Positions 24,001 to 29,900 of a DNA stretch of 64,000 nt are shown here, one piece after another (the stretch's first letter is position 1; the number at the start of each line of letters is the position of its first letter). Origin of the DNA: Onchidella celtica (lineage: Eukaryota; Mollusca; Gastropoda; Systellommatophora; Onchidiidae); the NCBI GenBank assembly GCA_963931925.1, contig OZ007570.1, positions 40,530,468-40,594,467 on the forward strand, written 5' to 3'. The notes under the pieces are model-generated. The model was not told where the DNA came from, searched no databases, and worked only from the letters and a program-made list of their open reading frames with translations. The position numbers and the translations under genes are program-made.

Positions 24001-26128
24001 GGGACCTCCAACAACCAGACTCACAACAGATAGATAAAGAACCAGAACCTCTCTTGGAGGAAGTACAGGCTGCAATAAAACAAATAAAGAATGGAAAATC
24101 CCCTGGATTAGACAACATACCAGGTGAACTCCTGAAACATACCAGCGAATCAGGAATAAAAGCACTCCACCAAATGATATGCAAAATTTGGCAGACAAAT
24201 GAATGGCCAACAGACTGGAAGCTACAAGAATTCGTCATGCTATACAAAAGCGGCAATGTCAAAGACTGTGGAAATTATAGAACCATCGCCCTCATCAGTC
24301 ACACCAGCAAAATCCTGCTCATCATCATACTCAACAGAATGAAATCTAAGGTAGAAGAGGAACTATCAGAATGTCAAGCTGGTTACAGGACCAACAGAGG
24401 AACCGCTGACATGCTCTTCATACTACAAATAATGATTGAACAGATAAGAAGCAATGGAAACGAAGCCTTCATCACGTTCATAGACTACAGCAAAGCGTTC
24501 GACAGCGTTAGGCACCATCACCTGTTCGATATAATGATTAAGATGGGATTCCCGAAACACCTTATGACCCTCATCGCTGCACTATACCACGAACAAAAGG
24601 CAACGATTAGATGGAACAATGAGAACTGTCCATATTTCAACATTGAGAAAGGAGTCAGACAGGGTTGCATACTTTCACCTCATCTTTTCAATATTTATAC
24701 TGAGCAGATCATGAGAAACGCAGACATAGAAGATATGGGAATAAAGATCGGAGGCCGAAACATCACAAACCTTCGCTACGCTGATGACACAGCTCTTATG
24801 TCAGATAACATCACCAGCATGAAAAGAGTGTTGCACAGAGTGGATGAAGCGGGCAAGACAGCAGGCCTACACCTAAATGCTAAGAAAACGAAAGTCATGC
24901 ATACTGGAACAGGGCACCATGAACACCAGGAGATACTAGTAAACAAAACAGCACTAGAAAAAGTGACTGATTTCAAATACCTAGGATCACATAAATCGCA
25001 AGATGGAAGCTGCTCAAAGGACATAAAAACAAGGATAGGAATGGCAAAACACAAAATGGTTCAACTAAACAACATTTGGAAGGATAGAGGCACACCAACG
25101 GACCTCAAAGTGAACATACTTGTGCTTGATCTGGCCAGTCCTACTATATGGTTGTGAAGCCTGGACACTCAAAAAGGCAGACATAACAAGATTGGAGGCA
25201 GCTGACATGTGGCTTTACAGAAGGCTACTCAGAATAAGTTGGACAGAAAGGAGAACAAATACAAGCATCTTAGAACAGCTTGGCACCACCAGAAGAATAA
25301 CACCTGAAATAAATAAAAGAAGACTTGCATACATCGGCCACGCGGCCCGAAACAAAAGCACGGCCCTTATAAGATAAGATAAGATAAGATAAGATAAATT
25401 ATGATATCAATCCTTTAAGGAAAGACAGAAACAAAGAGAAAACAAGGAAGACCACCCATTACATATCACGATAACATCAAGAAAGTCAGCCAGCTGGAAA
25501 TAAGTGAACTAACTAGGAAAGCTAAGGACAGGATTGGGTGGAGGAGATTTTGTCGTGACATCCACTGTAGCAGCTAACATCGATGACGATGAAGCTGACA
25601 GGTGACTAGAGCCTAGTCTATAGGCCTACTTTAAACTATATTCTAGATCTAGATCTAGATCTAGATCTAGATATCTAGGTCTTGACTAGATCTAAGTTCT
25701 AACTTTGCCGGATCACACTAATCACAGTGGGACCACTAGACTAGATCTAGATCTAGATCTAGATTTAGGTCTACATTTCATACTTTTACTATTACGATTC
25801 AGCGGTCATCTGAGCTTGAGCCTTTCGGCATGTTGATATAGCACAGAATTTACATTTGCTACAATATTCAATATTAGCATAGATCTAGATCACGCTAAAT
25901 TTAATGTTTTCACGGAGTGCTTGCACTATCGAAAATAGGTGCACTCGAATATCAACTACGTTTACTTAGAAATAGAGACAACCAGTCAAGTTCACAACAT
26001 GATCTCAGACATGAAGTATAAATTTGATCCTATCACGGTACCAAATAAGCAGGTAATACTGCTGCATTAAATTAACACAAGTGAGAACCTACAGGAAACA
26101 TCCTATCTGCATCCCGAGATAATGCCAT
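1..26128 (-). CDS. PATL1: PAT1 homologue (PATL1/Patr-1), mRNA decapping scaffold; multi-exon gene span, 3' end outside window
   Basis: PAT1 proteins bind the DDX6 helicase, the Lsm1-7 ring and decapping factors in P-bodies and promote mRNA decapping after deadenylation (family knowledge). Here 18 internal exons join in consistent phase (771 codons). In order they encode an acidic N-terminus with the conserved NDETFG motif (19595-19709), a Pro/Gln/His-rich low-complexity middle (14263 to 7825), the hallmark [15 protein letters not shown] ... NPYLDDYYY block (7021-7177), the [10 protein letters not shown] block (5998-6164), then the helical C-terminal domain with [16 protein letters not shown] (2367-2514) and [12 protein letters not shown] (854-928). 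These blocks match the recalled order in human PATL1. The last roughly 80 residues and the stop lie left of the window. The start is the least certain part: see the exon at 26093. DEAF1 begins about 430 bp upstream on the other strand. Confidence 0.93.
383..520 (-). CDS. PATL1: PAT1 exon, C-terminal helical domain
   Basis: 46 codons, phase 0 to 0, acceptor GAAACTTAG, donor TCA|GTAAGT. Starts [17 protein letters not shown] and ends LSLLLHNS, in the place of the PCLLSPFSLLLYHLP segment of PATL1. Confidence 0.88.
854..928 (-). CDS. PATL1: PAT1 exon, [12 protein letters not shown]
   Basis: 25 codons, phase 0 to 0, acceptor TCCTTTCAG, donor GAA|GTAAGT. Ends [16 protein letters not shown], like NLPFLIKKDAQDE of PATL1. 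Confidence 0.94.
929..2366. other. PAT1 intron
   Basis: 1.4 kb. Holds the 44-bp tandem repeat and a locally CpG-rich stretch (1180-1330). Nothing else recognised. Confidence 0.7.
1198..1300 (+). repeat. 44-bp GC-rich tandem repeat
   Basis: GGCCATTATTTTGTCCGACA starts near 1200 and 1244, and a partial third unit starts near 1288. Each is followed by CGCTTAACCGCGGGTCT. CpG-rich, in a PAT1 intron. Confidence 0.85.
2367..2514 (-). CDS. PATL1: PAT1 exon, [16 protein letters not shown]
   Basis: 148 bases, phase 2 to 0, acceptor TTTCAACAG, donor AAG|GTAAGT. Ends in [17 protein letters not shown], equivalent to IRKGKRMVARILPFLS in PATL1, a basic helix of the C-terminal domain. Confidence 0.95.
2858..3627. 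mobile_element. non-autonomous TIR element (CAGTGGAGTC family), degenerate
   Basis: Left end CAGTGGAGTCTGCTTCAAAT after a TA. Right end in reverse complement is CAATGGAGTCCATCTAAAGT. The arms share the motif ...GTGAAC/ATGAACT... and CCTTGGTCCC/CCAAGGGACC. 770 bp inside a PAT1 intron, no coding capacity seen. A pogo/Tigger-like origin is inferred from the CAGTGGA ends. Confidence 0.7.
3827..3894 (-). CDS. PATL1: PAT1 exon, [16 protein letters not shown]
   Basis: 68 bases, phase 0 to 2, acceptor TTTTTTAACAG, donor AACAG|GTCACT. Matches LLLDVEDYERRYLLSLEEE of PATL1, the start of the helical C-terminal domain. Confidence 0.93.
5630..5780. mobile_element. palindromic MITE starting GGGAGTGTTTATT
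   Basis: Arms GGGAGTGTTTATTGGGGCTA and its near-inverse TAGCCTTCATAAC... extend about 38 bases each side of a short loop. It sits in a PAT1 intron. No clear target-site duplication. Confidence 0.75.
5819..5853 (+). repeat. solo arm of the same MITE
   Basis: GGGGAGTGTTTATTGGGGCT followed by ACATATATATGTAGCC, a second partial copy 39 bases after the complete one. Confidence 0.7.
5998..6164 (-). CDS. PATL1: PAT1 exon, [10 protein letters not shown] block
   Basis: 167 bases, phase 1 to 0, acceptor CTACTTTCAG, donor AAAAG|GTTTGC. Contains [20 protein letters not shown] and ends [15 protein letters not shown]1 has [20 protein letters not shown] here. Confidence 0.97.
6509..6638 (-). CDS. PATL1: PAT1 exon ending at a GC donor
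   Basis: 130 bases, phase 0 to 1, acceptor TTATTCTAG. Encodes [15 protein letters not shown] and [14 protein letters not shown]. The donor reads CCAG|GCAAGT. Only this GC donor keeps frame with the next exon (TP-A-QFEG), because the nearby GTCTTT would introduce a stop. Confidence 0.9.
7021..7177 (-). CDS. PATL1: PAT1 exon, conserved KEKDWI...NPYLDDYYY block
   Basis: 157 bases, phase 2 to 0, acceptor CTTTACAG, donor ACA|GTAAGT. Contains [19 protein letters not shown] and [14 protein letters not shown]. The vertebrate counterpart reads ANLMLQREKDWVSKIQ and STDPYLDDFYY. This is the most diagnostic PAT1 segment in the window. Confidence 0.97.
7825..7998 (-). CDS. PATL1: PAT1 exon, Gln/His/Tyr/Arg-rich segment
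   Basis: 174 bases, phase 2 to 2, acceptor GTCATCTCAG, donor CTACAG|GTGATG. Encodes [15 protein letters not shown] and [16 protein letters not shown]. The His/Gln/Arg composition matches the HLHPQHRRLLHQ region just before the conserved block of PATL1. Confidence 0.87.
8731..8823 (-). CDS. PATL1: PAT1 exon, Pro/Gln linker
   Basis: 93 bases, phase 2 to 2, acceptor TTTTACAG, donor AAAT|GTATGT. Encodes [20 protein letters not shown]. Confidence 0.82.
9400..9511 (-). CDS. PATL1: PAT1 exon, proline-rich linker
   Basis: 112 bases, phase 1 to 2, acceptor TGCTTTCAG, donor CCAG|GTAAAT. Encodes [20 protein letters not shown] and [14 protein letters not shown]. Confidence 0.84.
9775..9915 (-). CDS. 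PATL1: PAT1 exon, Ser/Pro-rich linker
   Basis: 141 bases, phase 1 to 1, acceptor CATGACCAG, donor ATGG|GTGAGT. Encodes [20 protein letters not shown] and [13 protein letters not shown], like the PATL1 region rich in SPxQxxR motifs. Confidence 0.85.
11065..11301 (+). repeat. pair of 60-base direct repeats
   Basis: GTCGAAACAAAACAAAGGCA ... GGAGGGAGGC ... AGTATTATTCGATG at 11065-11125 recurs at 11240-11301 with a few changes. Spacing about 174 bases. Confidence 0.8.
11798..12142 (+). repeat. interspersed repeat, copy 1 (inverted relative to 21432)
   Basis: About 345 bases, including GTAAGCCCACTGCACTG, TACCAGAAATGAGTGCGTAG, ATATGGGAAGCTTT and CAGGTTTATCCTGGATAATG. The same blocks occur in reverse complement at 21432-21825. 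Family unknown. In a PAT1 intron. Confidence 0.75.
12678..12789 (-). CDS. PATL1: PAT1 exon, Met/Pro/Gly-rich linker
   Basis: 37 codons plus one base, phase 0 to 1, acceptor GATTTTAG, donor CCAG|GTTTGT. Encodes [15 protein letters not shown] and [13 protein letters not shown]. Low complexity, assigned by phase and linkage. Confidence 0.8.
12985..13329 (-). mobile_element. tRNA-derived SINE, copy 1
   Basis: Read on the minus strand: a tRNA-like head with B-box-like CAGGTTTGATCTCC, then an A-rich/T-rich junction, TTCCTGTCCCTGATCCTATGG, a central CTTAGGCAGTTAAAAGTG-type block and a T-rich tail. Lies in a PAT1 intron, same strand as the gene. Related copies at 49985 and 62020. Confidence 0.75.
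13533..13784 (-). CDS. PATL1: PAT1 exon, [12 protein letters not shown] segment
   Basis: Largest exon, 84 codons, phase 0 to 0, acceptor CATGACAG, donor CAG|GTAAAT. It contains [11 protein letters not shown] and [13 protein letters not shown], short amphipathic motifs typical of the PAT1 proline-rich middle region, then a proline-rich tail. Confidence 0.88.
14138..14263 (-). CDS. PATL1: PAT1 exon, [12 protein letters not shown] segment
   Basis: 42 codons, phase 0 to 0, acceptor TTCACAG, donor GGG|GTAAGA. The [12 protein letters not shown] motif resembles SSIWDGS in PATL1. It is followed by an alanine-rich helix ([19 protein letters not shown]). Confidence 0.85.
15691..15765 (-). CDS. PATL1: PAT1 exon, [15 protein letters not shown]
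   Basis: 25 codons, phase 0 to 0, acceptor AATTTCAG, donor CTG|GTGTGT. Open and in phase with both neighbours. Low sequence complexity, so identity rests on linkage. Confidence 0.8.
16577..16663 (-). CDS. PATL1: PAT1 exon, [13 protein letters not shown]
   Basis: 29 codons, phase 0 to 0, acceptor TTTCACCAG and donor GGG|GTAGGT. It fits the position of the short 'LSKMVIEN' helix of PATL1. Confidence 0.85.
17141..17480 (+). repeat. interspersed repeat with TTTATATAGCGCCC / GGGCGCTTT motif and microsatellites
   Basis: An (AAT)n run, then TGCATTTATATAGCGCCC ... CTCTGGGCGCTTTAAC and (AC)n at 17219-17236, then GGTCTTCAGATGGCGTTTGA and AGAGTGTTCCAGA. This combination is common in marine invertebrate repeats from memory. 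The exact family is not identified. Confidence 0.5.
17967..18109 (-). CDS. PATL1: PAT1 exon, [14 protein letters not shown] segment
   Basis: Phase 1 to 0, donor GAA|GTGAGT. The segment [17 protein letters not shown] lines up with the DDWQEAHERLAELEE region of vertebrate PATL1. The rest is acidic and glycine-rich, ending GYSTATQE. Confidence 0.88.
18110..19594. other. PAT1 intron
   Basis: 1.5 kb, AT-rich, with an A13 run near 18474. No element or gene recognised. Confidence 0.65.
19595..19709 (-). CDS. PATL1: PAT1 exon, acidic NDETFG segment
   Basis: Acceptor TTTTACAG, donor GATG|GTAATA, phase 0 to 1. Encodes 38 residues, starting [15 protein letters not shown] and including [13 protein letters not shown]. 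The acidic 'NDxTFG' motif is the conserved N-terminal signature of PAT1 proteins, in the region known to recruit the DDX6 helicase. Confidence 0.88.
20715..20732 (+). repeat. (CTAGAT)n short array
   Basis: Three CTAGAT units inside a locally palindromic stretch around ATCGATCTAGATCC and CGCCTAGATCTAG. Confidence 0.8.
21432..21825 (-). repeat. interspersed repeat, copy 2
   Basis: Inverted partner of 11798-12142, about 9.3 kb away, in the first PAT1 intron. It contains CAGCATTATCCGGGATAAAC and GTGCAGTGGGCTTAC. Confidence 0.75.
22110..22334 (+). other. LINE 5' untranslated region
   Basis: GC-richer leader between the target-site duplication and the long ORF. It presumably carries the internal promoter, which is inference. 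Confidence 0.6.
22335..25157 (+). CDS. RTE LINE endonuclease-reverse transcriptase ORF, truncated by frameshift
   Basis: 940 codons. The N-terminal ~115 residues are basic and Ser-rich and may start later (the Met at about residue 24 or 27 is possible). The endonuclease and RT catalytic motifs are present. The C-terminus after VNIL is lost to a 2-base deletion relative to the other copy, and the missing [15 protein letters not shown] tail continues in another frame from 25120. The protein is expected to lose its C-terminal domain. Confidence 0.9.
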   Translation: MGTAFVSRGCGQRIPFLKQWPGPMHSMCTALSESNGRPLEEFLAKNYNEMSHKRKESYSSVSSESPREGRDSKTTGEGESTTAEGTRDDDTGVSDGECKKQRCRYSYSKKRKSKSVINIGTWNVRTMKQMGKLTLLLEELKELSTNITGLSEVRWDKQGLFRTEDHTIVYSGNKRGMNGVAIILDRRLRDNISSHDAISDRIVTVKLDTQPVPLNITQVYAPTSASTEEEIELFYNDLQSVTDKIPSREICIIMGDFNAKVGEGEDLECGIGPYGLGERNDRGDMLASFCHANEMSITNTLFKHPMRRRYTWINPGGNLRNQIDYILIDKNWKTTVLNPKTRPGADCDTDHILVTAKLRLKAYRKSKPKPTTRFDTDKLKDPEISNAFQIETENRFSALLKEWSAEERHPDTLWKDMKRIWSETAESKLGKRTRKTPKPYISEEVIELAKRKSKARKLSKQDEYHALKKEIQTKIRRDKNAWLERECANITECNTQRKSKEMFEQIRKVKKRDFQPQNLSLNNKEGTTLTNTKDVLSRWHEYGKMLFADNIRPDPRDLQQPDSQQIDKEPEPLLEEVQAAIKQIKNGKSPGLDNIPGELLKHTSESGIKALHQMICKIWQTNEWPTDWKLQEFVMLYKSGNVKDCGNYRTIALISHTSKILLIIILNRMKSKVEEELSECQAGYRTNRGTADMLFILQIMIEQIRSNGNEAFITFIDYSKAFDSVRHHHLFDIMIKMGFPKHLMTLIAALYHEQKATIRWNNENCPYFNIEKGVRQGCILSPHLFNIYTEQIMRNADIEDMGIKIGGRNITNLRYADDTALMSDNITSMKRVLHRVDEAGKTAGLHLNAKKTKVMHTGTGHHEHQEILVNKTALEKVTDFKYLGSHKSQDGSCSKDIKTRIGMAKHKMVQLNNIWKDRGTPTDLKVNILVLDLASPTIWL
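25120..25577 (+). pseudogene. out-of-frame C-terminal part of the LINE ORF
   Basis: Encodes [20 protein letters not shown] ... [17 protein letters not shown] up to about 25370. It is then broken by five GATAA-like repeats and an in-frame stop, and resumes [20 protein letters not shown] to a TAA at 25575-25577. Confidence 0.85.
25371..25397 (+). repeat. (ATAAG)n insertion inside the LINE
   Basis: About five pentanucleotide units interrupt the sequence CTTATGATATCAATCC seen intact in the second LINE copy. TTAT appears on both sides, so either microsatellite birth or a very short insertion is possible. Confidence 0.8.
25642..25672 (+). repeat. (CTAGAT)n array
   Basis: Five units, just after the LINE target site. 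A second array of four units lies at 25741-25764. Confidence 0.9.
25741..25764 (+). repeat. (CTAGAT)n array
   Basis: Four units of the self-complementary hexamer, about 70 bases after the previous array. Confidence 0.9.
26093..26128 (-). CDS. PATL1: PAT1 candidate first coding exon ([12 protein letters not shown])
   Basis: Twelve codons from ATG to a CCT|GTAGGT donor, ending in phase 0 as required by the exon at 19709. A two-codon out-of-frame uORF (ATGGCGTAA) overlaps just upstream. The SFFGFDTSLP-type N-terminus that I recall for some invertebrate PAT1 proteins is not seen here or elsewhere in the first intron, so this is a best guess. RNA evidence would decide. Confidence 0.35.
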
Positions 26129-26560
26129 GTTTACGCCATTTTGGTTGTGTAGTAAAAATCCTCTAATAAAACACATTTCCGTGCCATCGTTAAAAAATAT
26201 ATAAAAAAACACATAAAATCCCTCTCAGATCACAGAAATATCTGAACAATGTAGTTTAAAATAAATGGATCAATTTCCCATCTAACTCATCAAATATTTC
26301 TCATCTGCTAAAGAGAGGTCAGATTTAGTGGGGTTAAAGAGTTTTGATTCCCCTTCGGTCGATTTTTCCGCCATGCTCCGTGAAAGGCCGGATGTTTCCG
26401 TGATAGACTCAATGAAGGAGTGGAAAATGGTAATTTGTTCCCCAGCCGCAGAAAATATTCACAGTTTGGACTGATGGCATGAGAGTTTTTGATCTACTGA
26501 CCACATGTAACTATCAGTATGTGAGATAGTCGCAAAACAAATGGTTCAAGTGCCCCTGCG
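26129..26560. promoter_or_regulatory. probable divergent PAT1/DEAF1 promoter
   Basis: About 430 bp between the inferred PAT1 ATG (minus) and the DEAF1 ATG (plus). It is not strongly GC-rich and I see no clear TATA box in either direction. Divergent transcription is inferred from gene layout only. An out-of-frame ATG with good context (ACAAATGG, 26541) precedes the DEAF1 start. Confidence 0.5.
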
Positions 26561-26837
26561 ATGTCTGAAGTCGATATCGCCGGAGATCTACCGAATGGTG
26601 ACGATTCCGCCTTCGCCGACGAGCATCAGCATGGTTCGGAAACTCCGCCAGAGACATCAACAGTTGCCGTTTCTTCTCCTGCCAGTGCAATATCAGCTGA
26701 TCATGTTTTTGTTGCAACATCTCAAGGACTTATCAGCGCTCAGCAATTTCAGGAGGCAGCAGCAGGAGGAATTAAAACCACTCATATCGTTATACATAAT
26801 CAAACCCTTGATCAGTTGGCAGAGGCAGGAGGGTTGA
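26541..26837 (+). promoter_or_regulatory. overlapping uORF at the DEAF1 start
   Basis: ATG at 26541 in good context (A at -3, G at +4), 98 codons in another frame, overlapping the DEAF1 ATG by 20 bases upstream and ending inside exon 1. If the transcript includes it, it would compete with the main start. Confidence 0.4.
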
Positions 26838-26996
26838 AAACGCCGACCACTCCCCTTCCACCCCCAACTCCAGCAACCCCTTTGAGTAAGGAGAAGGGAT
26901 TTCGCTATCAATGGGACGATTCCGTCCACCATGAACTTCTGCCTGTGAGATGCAAGCACACGAATGGAGAGCTGTACAAATCAAAATTTGGATCAG
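26561..26996 (+). CDS. DEAF1: DEAF1 exon 1, N-terminus and start of SAND
   Basis: 145 codons plus one base, donor TCAG|GTATGA. Starts [15 protein letters not shown]. Ends with the first SAND strand: [18 protein letters not shown] then [10 protein letters not shown], like YNWDPSVYDSELPVRC of human DEAF1. The ATG at 26561 has G at -3. The upstream ATG at 26541 is in another frame. Confidence 0.94.
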
Positions 26997-29900
26997 GTAT
27001 GAGTGCAGTAGGCTAACTGGTAAGGGTAGTACGGACATGCACATAATTTATGGTGGGACAGAATCTTTACAGTTGAACAAGATTCTAAAAACAATAATAG
27101 TTTTAAACACTTTTCCCTCATTTTACTTAAGTTTCTTTCTACAAGTGCAATGACCATGGCTTTCAGAAATTATATTATAGAGAAGTTTTTCGGAATGGGT
27201 CTCATGGCTAGTTTTGGGAAGAGTGTTTATTTTTCTGGAAAACACTAGGAAACACTCGACGCGAGTAATGCAAATAGTAAAGAGACACATCGCGGATACC
27301 CGCGGGTAATGCAGATGCAAATCCAAAATAACCAATAATAACAAAAGACACTTCGCCAAATTCACAAATTCCTTTAATCGCAAATACTAAATAGACACAT
27401 TCCTGAAAAATCAGGATCAATTATTGTACAAGATGTACAAAAAGCCAGAAAACATAACACGTACAAAATATGTATTCAAAATAATGTCAATAAATACAAT
27501 TACAATATGCAAAAAAAGACAGATATTTATATGGACAGATTGAATTTTTACAATCGACATACTACTGCATGGTAGGATTTGTCCTGACGAGTACCAGAAA
27601 GTTTTGAAAACTAAACAGTAAACACTGAAGTATTTAAACAAAATCTGAAAATTCATCTGATGAATCGAAATCGTGTGTAGGTCTTACTTTCTTGACAATA
27701 GATGTTGTTTTTTCTGCCTGTTTTCGTTTTCTCTGACCAGGTTTTTTCCATTTGGGTTTGGGTTCCACCGCAACCTTCTGTGAGTTGGTGCTCCTTGATA
27801 CAGACTCATTTATTGAAAAAGCATACTTCTGCATGTGTCTGGCCTTCTGCTTTTTGTCTTTTGTAAACCAAATATCTCGCGGCACCCCAAATTTTTTTAA
27901 CTCGTCTGTCAGGACAAATCCCCCCATGCCGCTGATGGCCCTTTGGACTTCCCTGTACTGTGATTCCACCACCATGTGCAGCTTGAGTATTAAGTCCACA
28001 AGTTTCAAAGAACGCCATGAGCATGCCTGCTTTAGCACATGGTTGATGGACTCACAGTTGTTGTTTGTCCATAGGGCGTTATCCAAGCACAACCCGGGGC
28101 GGTCCAATGCCTTGGCATTCTCGATCATCAAAGGAGACAATCTTTCCAATAGCAGTTTAATTTGAGCATTGTCAATGCTATCAATCAGAGACAGAAACTT
28201 ATCCTCTACCTCCACATAGTTGTTAGATGTGGCAACAATACCAGAAGGTGAAAAAATATGCTTGATAAGTTTCTGTCTCTGATCTCGGGGCATGCCGATC
28301 TTATCGACCAAAGCATGCTTAAAGTTTTTCTTGAGATGTTGTGTGCATGCCAGTCTTGGTGACGTGGGAAATGCCAAGGACATGGCCTGACGAAGAGCTT
28401 TCTCTTCGTCACTGCCAAGAACTGGGCACTGCGCACAGCCACCAAGCTTTCCTGACAGGTGGTGCAGGAATAGAAAAAAAGTTTCTCTGTCGCTGTTGCC
28501 GTGGAGAAACATTGGCCCACAGAAAACACAATACATGGCACTTTCTGACTCTGCCTTATTATCAACTGTATGAATGGCATGGTATGTTGCAGTTCTTCGA
28601 CTGCTGCCACTTAGTCAGCAAAAGTGGCTTTGTGGACATCTTGTGGACCCTGTTTTGCTCTAGCCTTGGCATTGTATATTTGCCTTTTGTTGGTTAAAAT
28701 GTTTGACTGCTTCCACCCCCCTTCCATGCCCCCCGATCATCCCAAAGTTGAGAAATTTTACCTTGCACCCTCTTTTTTATGTTGTCTTCGTTATTGACAA
28801 CGAAGTATACATTGTCCTTGGGCCCAATGGGTACCTTTTCCAAACTAATGGAGAGTGAGGCTGAGCTCAACAAATCTAGAAGCACATCCGCGTCCAAAAA
28901 AGCATCACAGGGCAGAGGTTTCCTGCCATCGTCCAGATTTGCTCCACTGCCATCATCACCAACGTCTGCATCATCCGAACTACTAACAACACCAACACCA
29001 TCACCAGCATCACCACAACCACCATTATCAAAAACACTACCATCATCATCATCATCCAGATTTGCTCCACTGCCATCATCACCAACGTCTGCATCATCCG
29101 AACTACTAACAACACCAACACCACCACCAGCATCACCACAACCACCATTATCAAAAACACTACCATCATCATCCAGATTTGCACCACTACCAACACCAAC
29201 AATGTCTGCATCATCCGAACTACTGACAACACCAACACCACCACCTGCGTCTGCATCATCCGAACTACTAACAACACCAGCACCAGCATCACCACAACCA
29301 CCATTACCAAAAACACTACCATCATCATCCAGATTTGCTCCACTACCTTCATCACCAACGTCTGCATCATCCGAACTACAACCAACACCACCACCACCAG
29401 CATCACCACAAACACTACCATCATCAACACCTTCATTGGTTAAGTCAACCATTACAACATCAGGCTGTATTTTTTTCAACACAACAAAGTGGTTTGGTCT
29501 GAACTGAGATGGCGTTTTCGGAACAAATGTGGTGGTCCACATTAAAATGACATCTGATTTTTTTCTTTCAGACACACCTCGCCCAAGCACCACACGGGAC
29601 AAAGGCTCGCTTAAAAAATATGCAGCCTGTGTGGGCGGACAGTAGGACTGGATAGATATATTGAGGGCAGCGCTTATAGCACTGAGAATCATCAAGTCAC
29701 TAAAGCTGCCCAACTTAGTGACATCCTTCATCAGGTCAGCGTACTTGTCGAAAACTAACCTTCGATCATTGAAATGATCAACAAACCGTTCATGTTCATA
29801 ATCGTAATGTCTCCGGTTCTCAATCAATTCAATGGCAGCTAATGTGCGTATAGTGACGTGATAGTTCTCAGTGCTATACAGGGCTAAAGACACGGCCCTG

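Larger units (their letters stand above)
22110..25604 (+). mobile_element. full-length RTE-type (BovB-like) LINE, frame-broken, with 10-bp TSD
   Basis: A 3.5-kb non-LTR retrotransposon flanked by ACTAGAGCCT at 22100-22109 and again at 25605-25614. The main ORF (22335-25157, 940 aa) has an AP-endonuclease domain at about 117-355 ([29 protein letters not shown], catalytic TDH). The reverse-transcriptase domain at about 590-860 has the [21 protein letters not shown] and YADD motifs. Compared with the copy at 38575-40692, two bases are missing near 25119 (frameshift), a GATAA-repeat insertion interrupts the tail near 25371, and a stop follows near 25410. The LINE frame resumes and ends at 25577. 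It lies antisense in the first intron of PAT1. RTE assignment is from recalled BovB similarity, including the [13 protein letters not shown] tail. Confidence 0.93.
19710..26092. other. inferred first intron of PAT1
   Basis: 6.4 kb, mostly the full-length LINE (22110-25604), the inverted repeat at 21432 and CTAGAT arrays. A minus-strand ORF at 20053-20298 ([20 protein letters not shown]) is open but unrecognised. Confidence 0.55.

Noticed and set aside
26287-26374. Minus-strand ORF starting MAEKSTEGESKLFNP as PAT1 first exon
   Set aside because: Its only donor (ATGA|GTTAGA) ends in phase 1, which does not fit the next PAT1 exon (phase 0), unless a further exon lies between.
28876-29436. 186-aa Met/Val-rich ORF on the minus strand
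   Set aside because: Another frame of the same repeat; low-complexity composition and no homology.
28779-29507. 242-aa Ser/Pro/Thr-rich ORF on the plus strand
   Set aside because: Antisense shadow of the acidic minisatellite in the OTU ORF. Repeats in multiples of three without stops keep several frames open.
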